From: Actinernus sp. WN-2022
Lineage: Eukaryota; Cnidaria; Anthozoa; Actiniaria; Actinernidae
Assembly (NCBI GenBank): GCA_030867875.1
Contig: JAOWCC010000577.1
Coordinates: 148,606,344-148,670,343, forward strand
DNA length: 64,000 nt
Reading direction: 5' to 3'
Shown: positions 11,829 through 23,800 of the stretch, piece after piece
Position numbering within the stretch: position 1 is the first letter of the stretch
Layout of the letters: each line of letters starts with the position of its first letter
Program-made: the position numbers and the translations under genes
The notes under the pieces: generated by a model
The model's input: the letters and a program-made list of their open reading frames with translations, nothing else
Told to the model about the DNA's origin: nothing
Database searches by the model: none

Positions 11829-12018
11829 CCCACTTTAGAAACGAGTAAGGGACTGGGGCGAGTTCGGTCCACAAGGCGCTTGGAATCATTACTGGGGACA
11901 GTTAATTGCACAATACAAACAAACATGGTAAATATCGCAATTAACTGTCCCCAGTAACGATCCCAAGCACCTTTGCGAAATCGAACTCGCCTCAGCCCCT
12001 ACTCGTTTCTAAAGTGGG
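11829..12018. mobile_element. Fold-back MITE 2 of an abutting pair
   Basis: A second inverted repeat starts one base after the first ends. The left arm runs cccactttagaaacgagtaa... and the right arm closes with ...tcgtttctaaagtggg. An inner arm pair is gggacagttaattg/caattaactgtccc. The sequence is unrelated to its neighbour. Confidence 0.85.
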
Positions 12019-13444
12019 AAATTCATAGTTCTTGAGAGGTAACCAAGCCTTACTCTCGCATGGAGTATGGATTCGACCCTGCACTGATACAAACCCTCTT
12101 TTTATGAATATGAATATATTTTGATTATCATGGCTAACTGTATACAAGGCTCTAACTAAACTGTCTGAACTCCGGCGTCGATGCCACCGCGCAGGCTTAG
12201 TTACATTTCAAAATGGCGGTCCAAGAACTATGAATTAGACTATTGCTACAGCAACTGTAATTGGTCCAAAACATGAAAGTCTTTGTTCTAATGAGAACTA
12301 ATCAGTTTGTGTTTATAAAATAAATATGGCTGCTATTGTTTTTCCATCCATTGCTTATCGAGACTTCTAGTTATGGACTTCTGAGTTAATCTAATAAGTT
12401 TATTCTTCAGCCATGCAATATTTTTCTATCCTTTTCACTTTTTATTATCAAAATAATTTATATATTTATGCATATATAAGCAATAGAGTGTTTCTAACGA
12501 GAGACTATTGGTAGTTGACTGTTATTCGTAGAACATGACAATATACATGTATATAAGCCCAAAGAAACGGGAAGTGACAGGTCTAATTGAAGCCTGTTAG
12601 CTGAGCAGTGACATGTTTTCTCAAAAGGTGTCCCGCTTTATTTTCAGTTTGTTCCGAATCTTTATACAATCTCAAATTAAAGTGTGCATTTCACGAAGAA
12701 ATTAATTTCACACTAAATTCCCTGTATCTCCCGATTCTAGACATTTCCTTTCCGAACATGCCTTCTTATATAGAGTTGTCACGGCTCCCTGTCAAGAAAC
12801 AAAGTTTCTAGATCTTATATAGTCTTACTGAACAGCAACAGATTTCCAGGGAGCTAAACAATGAGACTGGAAGCGCGAGGTTTCTATCAGCTGATTGTCA
12901 GCGAGGGCTGAAGCCACGACTCGATTATCAAAGGTATAGATACCAATGAGAGCGGTCTATATATTTTGGTATCTTTCTAAGGTTTCCTAATGTTTCCATT
13001 GAGAAACAAAGAAAGCTTAGTTCGTCCACTTGCATAATGCGTCTTGTGCTCGTTTATACTACACTTATACTTGACTAAACGGACATACCATATGGAACGC
13101 GCAGTACAATATGCAACATGCACGATGAACGAGAAAACCTTTTGGGAAATAGCTGTATACACTTATTTCAAAAAACGTTGTCTGATTCAAAGCTACAAGA
13201 CCGAAAAGGACTCTCGATGTTATGAATAAAGTTGTTTTGAAATTCATATTTCACGATCATAGCCGCAAAGATAAGTTACAAACTTCATACTGCAATTTTT
13301 CATTTTTGTAAAAATATCCTGACCGCATGCACATCTGAATAAATCAGTTACGAGCACAAAGTCCCGACAACCTTTCGGCCTTGGCTTGTCGTTTTTGATT
13401 GGACAAGCTTTTTTTTAAATAGGTATATATACACCTATTTGGTT
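12019..13444. other. Non-coding stretch
   Basis: AT-rich, with short ORFs that overlap on both strands and no splice context. No named feature. Confidence 0.4.
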
Positions 13445-14216
13445 GGCGATATGATCCAATGGTTTTCTGGGAAGTGGGAAAACTTATTTGCATGCTAAAA
13501 TCATACTGTGATGATTTGCATTTGAGAGCTGTGACTTCATTGTGAAACTCATGAATAATTCATGAAGGGAAATAAAGGAAATGCCTGTGTAATAGGTGAT
13601 TTGCACAAACTTTTGCTTCGCGATACTACCGAATTAGGTTGTATCGCCAAAATAACTGAAAAACATGACTCTGTCCATCTAGACGTTTGATGAGCCATAT
13701 ACAGAATTCATGTCGTGTTTTATTGGATTTACGAACTCAAGCTGGAGGCGAGATAAAACATGGACGCGAATTCTGTATGTATTACTGATTCTGTTGGTTA
13801 GGACCATAGTTAATAGAGTGGAATGGTTAGGTAACTCAGGGACCTTCTTTGTTATTGGTCTTTGTTAGCTTTTTTCGACCACTACCGTGCACAAAACACA
13901 ATAGAAATTCCAACATGTTAGTCAATCAGCCAATAGAAACGTGTGAGTTCAGTCGTTCAGGGGACGCTAATGAACTATGATCGTGCACAATCTTTTGTCT
14001 TACCCCCTTCCAACCTAAATCGCAGCGCCTTTGTTAGCCCTTTTGAAGTTTGCCGGGTTTCCTAACCATTCCACTCTATTAACTATGTTATGACATTGGA
14101 GAGTCTGCATATTTGAAATTTTAAGCACGTGCATTTTTGTTTCAAGCGAATATAAAAAAATAATATTAACGAGCTTGCCAGTGCCGTCTTCCCAGAAAAC
14201 CATTGGGTCGTATCGT
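13445..14216. mobile_element. Inverted-repeat element with a second element nested inside
   Basis: The outer arms are gatccaatggttttctggga (13452-13471) and its diverged complement tcccagaaaaccattgggtc near 14190-14209. Inside, 13803-14088 forms its own inverted repeat: catagttaatagagtggaat and the complement closing near 14088. The nesting implies the inner element inserted into the outer one. Confidence 0.65.
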
Positions 14217-14585
14217 TTATGGTTTATACTTTTTACTTTTTACACGACAACCTTTTTGAATTAGATGAATCAGCATTAAATGTTGGCCAATGAGATGCGC
14301 AAAAAAAAATGAACTATATTTTTCAATATTTTATCAAACTATCAAGCATCAGAGGATTATATATCATAACTCTTCAGCAGTAAATTTAGAAAATTCATTT
14401 CAAATATTCACATTTATGAAAATTATGGCTCGGACCTCAATAATTTCAGAGCAAATATTGATTTTCGGTGGAGGTTTTCTTTAAAGGCGGTAGAGCTTCC
14501 GTAACAACAATATTAGTCCTTTCTTGCAACCGTTTGCCTGTTTCTACACTGGTCGATACTTTTGAAATACCTACACACATGTTGG

Positions 14586-14804
14586 TTAATGCCCGGCGCC
14601 CTCTCCTTGATCTCTCCCATTTCTTGCTCGTCTCTCTTCCGTTGATCTTTCTTTATCGCGCGAATCCTGAGGAGACTTTGATGACAAGAAATGATAGGGC
14701 TGATGATAGTCGGCCAAGAGCAGCGACTTCTCTTTGAGTAATAAGTCTTCCGAGTTCTCCCCATTCTTACGCATCCGTTGCCATCGAGGAGACCCTGAAG
14801 AAGT
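14586..14804 (-). CDS. Gene 1 exon 21: C-terminal tail and stop
   Basis: Follows the acceptor ctctccag and stays in phase 0 from the previous exon. It encodes residues 1928-1999, beginning [20 protein letters not shown] and ending GEGAGH before TAA. The sequence is rich in Lys/Arg/Glu/Ser with one Leu cluster ([15 protein letters not shown]). No hydrophobic segment, so it is cytoplasmic tail. Confidence 0.75.
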   Translation of the reverse strand, partial: TSSGSPRWQRMRKNGENSEDLLLKEKSLLLADYHQPYHFLSSKSPQDSRDKERSTEERRARNGRDQGEGAGH

Positions 14805-17800
14805 CTGGAGAGAACAAATACATTAGAGGAGACTGGTATCATATCAGCGTGTGAAACACATAGTTTCTTGCATTGCTATATAGCATCAGTAGACTCACCT
14901 TTCGACGTTCGTCTGGGTGAACGTTCCGTCTCCTGGCTGCAATCATTTCCTGAGAGAAGAAAATGTTAGCAACTGGAAATGTACCAAGTACGCTACAGAA
15001 GCTATTGCTGTTAGGTGTTTTTGTTATCAACCTTGTGCACATTTGGCAGAATAAGTGGCTTCTTTCGTTTTAATTAAGCTTTCATTCGTGCAAAGGATGG
15101 AAATTTCTTGGAAATAAGAGTTTCCAACAAAAATTTCCATTGTATTTCCAACATATTTCCATCCGTTGGAAGTGTGCAAATCCATGGAACTTACAACTAT
15201 TTTCCAACAAATTTCGGCTCAATCCCAATTTCTGGGAAACTACCCACCCACCCTTCCCTTGGATATGCATCGTTCTATTAATGATTAACCATTAAAGGTT
15301 AGGGTGGAGTGTGGGGGAGGGGTGGGGGTTTCCCACAAACCGTGATTGATTCCAAACTTCCATCCTATGGAAGAGTTTTTGTAGTGGTGTATACTCTACG
15401 ATGTTTTGAAAAGTCACTGTTTTCAACTTTGGTAATCCTCGTGGCTTTATGCTTATGCTCCTCCACATTATTTATTCTTTTATTTTGCGTGTCTTGTTAT
15501 AAATCGTTGTATGTGGAACACTGAAGCTTGGAAATGTCCAGTCCTGCTTACATCAAATTCTTCAGATCCAGTGCTGCTTAGCGTGTCATCGTCCCGTCCG
15601 CTTCGACCGTAGCCTTTCTGTTCATATAACGGTTAAAGATAACAGCGAACAATGTTGATTTGTAAAAAGATAATCTAAAATGCGTGGTAAAACATAAAAA
15701 ACTGGGCCCGGTTGTTCGAAGCAAGGGTAAGCGCTACCCCAGGTTAAATAGCTAACCCGAGGGTAAACTGTACAGATTACAATTACAGATTTAGCGCTAT
15801 CCTAGGGTTAAATAGCTAACCCGAGGGTAAACTGTACAGATTACAATTACAGATTTAGCGCTATCCTAGGGTTAAATAGCTAACCCGAGGGTAAACTGTA
15901 CAGATTACAATTACAGATTTAGCGCTATCCTAGGGTTAAATAGCTAACCCGAGGTTAAACTGTACAGATTACAATTACAGATTTAGCGCTATCCTAGGGT
16001 TAAATAGCTAACCCGAGGGTAAACTGTACAGAATACAATTACAGATTTAGCGCTATCCTAGGGATAAAGTTACCCTTGCTTTGAACAACCGGGTCCAGGA
16101 CAGCAGAACTCTTAGTTTAACTTAAAGTGCCACTAACCCCTTTTGCAATTTTTATACATATAAATCTTTGAAAGGTTTTGAGTACTTCTGCGAAGAAAGT
16201 TTTGGCTTACAGAGAATACTCTATGTTCTATGCGGGTTTGAAATGGTGAAAATTTTACCTTTCCTGACCAATGACCGCGTAAGAAAAAGACTGGGTTGAT
16301 TCTTGATCGTACGTCACCTCATTAATGCATTATTCTCCATGGCGCCTTTCTATCATAAGAACATCGATATCATAGAGAGTATACATAGTCTGTTAGTTGT
16401 TAGTAAAGAAAACAGTTATTTTAGACAAAATGCTATATATTTATTCAAATTATTGCAAAGTCGAATGACTTGGATGACGTAAGATCAAGAATCAACCCCG
16501 GCAGTCTTTTTCTTACGCGGTCATGGGTCAGGAAAGGTCAAATTTTCACCATTTCAAATACGCATAGGACATAGAGTATTCTCTGTAAGCCAGGGGCGTA
16601 GCTTCCTGTACGCATATACGCACGTGCGTACACTTTGAGACGAAAATTCCCTGTTTGGCGTTGTATTGTTTTTACGAGGGGACCCTTAAAACCGGTAGCT
16701 ACTGCACTTGTGCGTACAACATGAAAATGCCTAGCTACGCCCCTGTAAGCCAAACATTTCTTCGCAGAAGTACTCAAAACCTATCAAAGATTTATATGTA
16801 TAAAAATTGCAAAAGGGGTTAGTGGCACTTTAAGCAATCACGATTCAGTTTTTGCAGCTAGATACATCTTTGGTAATGTCATCTTCACTATTTTAAGTTT
16901 TGTGTTTTTAACTGAAAATGGATTTTCTTACGACAGACTGATAGTTATTAACAAGATATATAGCTACGTTATACCTCTCCCTTGCGACCACTCCTAGCTT
17001 CTCCAGATCCTAGATTTGAAAAGAAGGTATTCCCTCATCAATTGTTCAATAAAGCCTGGCCAAACGAACTCGCAAGTCAACGCAAGATCAGTTTAACTTC
17101 GTTCCGTTTGGCCACCCACTTGCGCCGACTTGCGTTCATTTTAATCGAGCTCAAATTTGAGCGCAAGTCGACGCAAGATTTGAACTTCGTTCCGTTCGGC
17201 CACCCACTTGCGCCGACTTGCGTTCATTTCAATCGAGCTCAAATTTGAGCGCAAGTCGACGCAAGATTTGAACTTCGTTCCGTTCGGCCACCCACTTGCG
17301 CCGACTTGCGTTCATTTGAATCGAGCTCAAATTTGAGAGCAAGTCGACGAAAGATTTGCACTTCGTTCCGTTCGGCCACCCACTTGCGCCGACTTGCGTT
17401 CATTTTAATCGAGCTCAAATTTGAGCGCATGTCAACGCAAGATTTTCGCCGTTTATCCTCCAACGCTAGTTGTTCACAAGTTCACAAGCTTTTGTTACAA
17501 AAGCTCAAGAGTCGGTGGGACAATTATCTACAAAAGTAATTCCCGGTCGGAAAAGAAAAAAGAAATCATATGAAAAATAAAAAAACGTATACATCAAAAC
17601 GAAGCTTCGTTTGGCCACGCTTCGCAAGTTGAACGTAAATCAGCTTGCGTTGACTTGCGACTCTGTTTGTCCATGGCTTAGGCCTCATGTAGATATGTTA
17701 CCAGCCGAAGGTATTCTAATATTAATATTTATCAAAAGTACTTGGTCTTCTGTATTTACTGAACCTTGGCTGATAAACAATGTTCCCTATGGATGCCTAA

Positions 17801-20800
17801 ATGTATTGCTGTATTTTGTTTTTGAAAATTGTGCGCTACATATTATTTATAAAACTCATTTTAATTTCACGGACGCCGCTATCTTGGAGTTTATGACGTC
17901 ATCACGTGCCCCTATTATCAGAAAACAACCGTGTGACGTCACACGTGCCCCTATTATCAGAAAACAATCGTGTGACGTCACACGTGCCCCTATTATCAGA
18001 AAACAACCGTGTGACGTCACACGTGCCCCTATTATCAGAAAACAACCGTGTGATGTCACACGTGCCCCTATTATCAGAAAACAACCGTGTGACGTCACAC
18101 GTGCCCCTATTATCAGAAAACAACCGTGTGACGTCACACGTGCCCCTATTATCAGAAAACAACCGTGTGACGTCACACGTGCCCCTATTATCAGAAAACA
18201 ACCGTGTGACGTCACACGTGCCCCTATTATCAGAAAACAACCGTGTGACGTCACACGTGCCCCTATTATCAGAAAACAACCGTGTGACGTCACACGTGCC
18301 CCTATTATCAGAAAACAACCGTGTGACGTCATACGTGCCCCTATTATCAGAAAACAACCGTGTGACGTCATACGATCCAAGATGGCGGCGCGCGGGAAAT
18401 TCAAACGAGTTTTATGGCAGGAAAATCAGTCCATAACTGACATCTAGTGTACAATGTACAGTAGACAAACACAACAATAGATTTAGGCAGCCATAAGGAG
18501 CATTTGAGGTCAAACATTGTTTTTCAGCCGAGGTTCCTTGTTCAGTTAAACATGCATGATATATATAGTTGGCAATAGCCTGTGGTCATATCAGTTACAA
18601 TGCATGTCATGATTAAACACAAAGCAAATACAACACTTTTCCATTCTTTTTTCTCATTTATCTGTTAGCTTACCTCCTCCCACACTCGATCCTGACTTAT
18701 CCCTCTGCTGTCGCCTTTTCCTTCAAACATATATCGAGTCAGCAAATAACATGAATTATTATGATAATGCACTCCACAAAATATCTGGATTCTGATTGGT
18801 CAATGACGAGTGCATAAAAAAGTTATTGAGTGCACAGTCGCACACTCTTAGCAAATGTTTGCTCAGTATCATTATAAACACAAAAAACACACTCATGAAC
18901 TGCTCCGTGTTATACGTGATTTATGGGCACTGAGTGATACTTTTAAAGTTCTCAAATTGCACTCGCCTAAAGGCTCACGTCAAAATATACAAAAGTGCAA
19001 AAACGAGTGCAAATATGAGACCGTATTACACGGGTCACGAACCAGTTTTCACTGGTTTATTTCAAACACTTGAAAGGTCTTGAAACCGCGCGAGCCAATT
19101 AAAATGGGGCGGTTAGAGTAATAGCCAATCACCTTTTAGCGCGCGTAAACAGATTTTTGTCAACGCGCCCGCCCAACGATTTCTTAACTGAAAACTGGAA
19201 AGCATTTTCCTGCAATCTTTGACCGGAGCGTTCGGCAAACTATATAACGTTTTTTCTTTACTTGTCAAACGTCGTATAATAAACAATTTCAAGAGAAAAG
19301 TTGTATAATACGGTTAGGAATTTTCTTGTCCTGATTTCTAGTTTTCCAGTCGACATTCAGACTTATTACATAACTTTTTGTGTAGTAATCTATATAGTTT
19401 GATGTGACTCAACAAATGTAACATCAAATGCATCAAAAATGTTAATTGTTGCTTTGAAGTTGTAGCCCTATTTATTCGCTTTTTTCTCGATTTTTTCTGA
19501 CTAAAAAACTAACACTTTTACCATTTCGTCCGTTACATTACAACAGATGAAGTAATATTAACACCTTATTATAAAATGTTTTAAAATTCACATTTTATAT
19601 AATAGATACTAACGCAAGCTCTGATTGGTCGAAATCCGTTTGTTTATGAGAGTATAGTTCACGAAAATGACGTCTTATTTCACTACTGAACGCGCTCTCT
19701 GATTGGTTTGTGACATTATAGATCATAGAAATGACGTCATGTCCGTGTATCCATAGGAATTGAAAATTAAAATGGAGAAAATGACACATGTTCCACTGGA
19801 CTTTGGTGGTTATTTGAAAGAGAACCAAAAGAACATACCCCGAAAAGAATAACCCAGAGGTCAAGAAAATGTTTGGCCGAAATTTTAACCCTTTCCCTAC
19901 TGGACATGTTTGGCTCAGTTGGTGAAATCCTGAGTGCTAACTCAACCCTCCCCCCTCAGTTCAAGTTTGGCTAGCCCGGGGCAGTTAAATACTGCTGACT
20001 TTTTAAGCCGAGGGCTCAAACATTTCCCACAATGCCATTTGGGAGAATTCTGTGCACTCGTTGACGGTAGGTATGGCTGCTTCGGTAGGGTTTCCAATGA
20101 AATGTGCTCTAATTTTGGACAAAAAAAACCACTGCAAGAGTGCTAGAGGACAGCATTAAGTCTGAGGACGGCTGAAATGTACTTGGCTTGCTTTTAGTAG
20201 GCCTTGTGAGGGGATTTCACAGGGTTTTTACATTGTGTTTCTGCTTTGAGACACATGAAAAAATTATTCAATGAAATCCTTGAAATTCTGCAGTTGGTGA
20301 TCTTTTCCCTCTGCTCAACCTATTAGGATGTGTTTTTGTCACTTTAAAGCAACGGCTTGAGTCCAAATCACCGCTCTTGGTTGTAGGGGTAAAAGACTTC
20401 TAAACAAAAATCTACAGGAGTCCCAGAGGGGGGGACCCCTTGTGATTTTTTGTTGATTACCCATCATGCAATTGGAGGTGGGAGCAGGTAAATGTGGTCG
20501 AGTGAAATGCAGTGTAAACATCGGCGTGGTTCACAGTCGTTTGGTGCGTTTTGTGCAAACAAACCTGCTGGTTGGATGATTAAACAAGGTACTGTAACGA
20601 CTGGGTGGTGATTTTGTATTCGCTTTTGATTTCAAGTGCGAATGGGAAGGGTTTTTTGAGCCGATTTTCAGCTCCTCAAAATTCGTGAAAATCGAAGAAA
20701 TGAACAACGATTTTTTCTCCAAAGTGGGAGAGTCAAGCGATCCCCGTTATAGCTGTGGCTTCGAAGTCATTCATCCCTTGAAATAATATCACAACATCGT

Positions 20801-23800
20801 ATTTCCAGCCGCATGTCTAGGTTTGATGCAATAATTTTCTCCAGGTACATGCTTCATATATATTGGGCGGTTACGGGCGGTGCAGGAGGGAAGGGTTAAA
20901 GTGCTACTATAACGAAAATTAAACAATCTGGTTGTTTGTTTACAGATTATGAAAGATAAACTACTAAAAGATGATACTAAAGCATTGAAAGAAATAGAGG
21001 ACTTAAATGGATTGTTTTTGTCTTCGGATAGGTTACAAGGAAAACATGATTTCTCGAACACCACGACGAAGATTCCGTTAGCTTTCAGTTAACGAAACTC
21101 CTATCTTCGCCAACCTGAATGTAAAGATCTAGATTGAGTTTAAGGTAAGAGCGAAAAACCCGCTTTTGACATGTTGTTTGGGTTTCTTTCTTGTGCGTGT
21201 GCGACAACTCACCATGTTCTTTGTTGTGAGCTTGGAACATTAGGAAATATTTTCATATATCGTTCGTAAAATGAAATGAAAAAGCTAACTCTTATCTGAA
21301 TTATCTAAGTCCAAGAGAACTGAATGATAACAACTGGCTTAATTATTTCGTGACTGCGTTTTTCGGAACACAAAACTGTAGGTTATACGAGGACGTTTGT
21401 GCATTTCGTTCGTAAAAAAGTATCAAATAAAAGCAAATACAACAGGGTTTGCTGTGTTCTGTACTCTGGCAAAAACACTCCTGAAGCTGTAGAACATTCG
21501 AAAAGCTACAGAAATCACTCGCCGCCATGGGCTCGTGATTTCTGTACTCTTTTTTTTCATGTTCTACAGCTCCAATCGTGGTTTTCCCAGAGTACTAGGC
21601 ACAACAAACCCTGTTGTATTTGTTACTTAAATGCTTTAACATTTCACTGAGGAAGCCGTTGAAGTGGTAACATAAATAAGACAAGCAAAATAGAAATACA
21701 TTTATTTCAGCTTATCACTCATACAAGTATCAAGCGTTTGACGATGATCGTTTGTATTGTTTAACTACGTCGGATGGTAATATATAACTGCGAAACGCAA
21801 TTGGTCGATAGCCATGTATTATTAGAGTACATATGCACAAATGACGTCACGTTGTGTGCTCTGATTGGTCGATAGCCAAGTATTATTAGAGTACATATGC
21901 ACAAATGACGTCACACTGTGTGCTCTGATTGGTCGATAGCCATGTGTTAGAGTACATATGCACAAATGACGTCACGTTTTGCTTGGGAACATTTTGTATC
22001 CTGCTACTTTTTTCGCTAATTATTGTATAGCAAATATAATTCATTTTACCGTATGCCCTCTTATAGATTTGATTTGATTTGATTGAGACCTGATCAGAGC
22101 CTGATCACAGAAGTATAAACAATAGGACTCAAGGTCCCTTCCAGGCTTGCCTCCGTCTGTGGACCTACGATTTTACGTCCTTATCCATTTGCAGTTGTAT
22201 CACAAAGGCAGCACCTTCTTCTCAGTTATTTAAGACCCTGAGTGTTGGTCCGGCCGGGGTTTGAACCCACGACCTCCTGCATGACCGGAGATTAACTACT
22301 GAGCAAACCGGGTGAACCGCCTAACTATAGATGCACAGACGGATGACGTCACGTGACGAGAACAGCAGTGACAACAACAACAACTTTATGCTAATACTCT
22401 CACATATAAGTAGATACATCTATAATAATAGTAACAGCAATAGGAGTATTAGGGTACCTGAAATAACTATTAATAGTTAATCTAGGCCAGGAACCCATTA
22501 AACAGAATAATAAGTAATGAAGAAAAGCGGGTTATTAGTTAGCAGCCAAGAAAAAATACAGGGAAAACAAAAGACAACGAAATACATATATACAGTACGT
22601 ACAAATGTACACATATAATAGAAATGAACACACACAAAAATACATGAAATGAACAAGAAAGGAGATACATTCAGATTATCAGCCACTCAACTGCGTTTCG
22701 TCATGTTCTTGTTTGTTATCGAGAAGCTCGAGGTTTCTATATCGGCTGATAGTCTACGATTTATAATTAATTAGTCTACGATTTATTCTCGTATACCCTG
22801 TAATTTTTTAATTTCTTCTATTTTTGTATTATATTGTTGATTTTTGTCTGCGCGCTAGACGGTGCCAGCGTCGCCAATCAGATTGCAAATTTGCCTATAA
22901 TCGGTGGTTATGCTAAAGAGGAGAGTATGACGTCTATGTATTACATACTCCTGTGTCTACGTGCAGGATGTTGATTAACTAGTTACTTTACCTCCATAAG
23001 AAGAACACAGCGGCCAAGATAATAAACACGATAATGAGTATGGCCAGAAGAGCCAGTAGGATGTACAGGATACTGCTACCTTCGTCCGCTGGGGCTACAG
23101 TGGCTGAAGGCTGAGGAGTAACTGGTAGGGTTCGCTGTTTATAAAAAGATAGATCTGTTGGTAAGGTTACGAACGTTTTTTTTTTAAACTAAACTATGCA
23201 CGAAACCATAACGCCCTCGAGCTCCAGTCATCGGTTTTGAATCATGAACGATATCTTTATTTCTATTGCGGTTATCAAGACAATATAATAGTTATCAATC
23301 TAAATAAACGATTGATTGATTGATTGATTGATTGAAGATGTTACACGAGGCAATCTTTCTTACAACTTGCAATGAAACGCCATTGCGAGACAAGTTGCAG
23401 AGAGATGTTACACGCTACTAGTCGCGTAGTATTGCAGAAAGTAGAAGATGGTTCTATTTTTCCTGCAACTTATCTCGCAATTTTTCGTTTCGAGAGAAGT
23501 TGCAAAGAGGGGTGTTACACGCGCAATTTCAATTTCTGCAACAGGTCTCGCAATGGCGTTGCGTTGCAAGTTGCAAGAACAATTGCCTCGTGTAACAGAA
23601 TGAGATACATTTCACTAACGGATTAATGAATGTCAGATTATCATTGGAGACATGTTCTATTATTCCTTCAAACCCTGTGTAAGATTCACAGACCTGCTTA
23701 ATGAAAGACGTTAAATTCCTTCGAGTATGAGCATGCTAAGTCGAATGAATGATGACAGGCAATGTATGGCAACTCAACATGCTCTTTACAGGCATGTTAT

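Noticed and set aside
17905..18372. CRISPR-like array
   Set aside because: The units are tandem with no unique spacers, and the genome is eukaryotic. It is a minisatellite.
17611..18447. Long ORFs with 13-residue repeats on both strands
   Set aside because: They come from a 39-bp minisatellite (divisible by three) with no stop in several frames; four overlapping repeat ORFs cannot all be real and none has splice or start context.
19934..20146. LTR-retrotransposon RNase H/integrase junction ([10 protein letters not shown])
   Set aside because: The phrase resembles the N-x-A-D-x-L-S-R motif, but no other pol motif lies nearby in any frame; it is too short to support.
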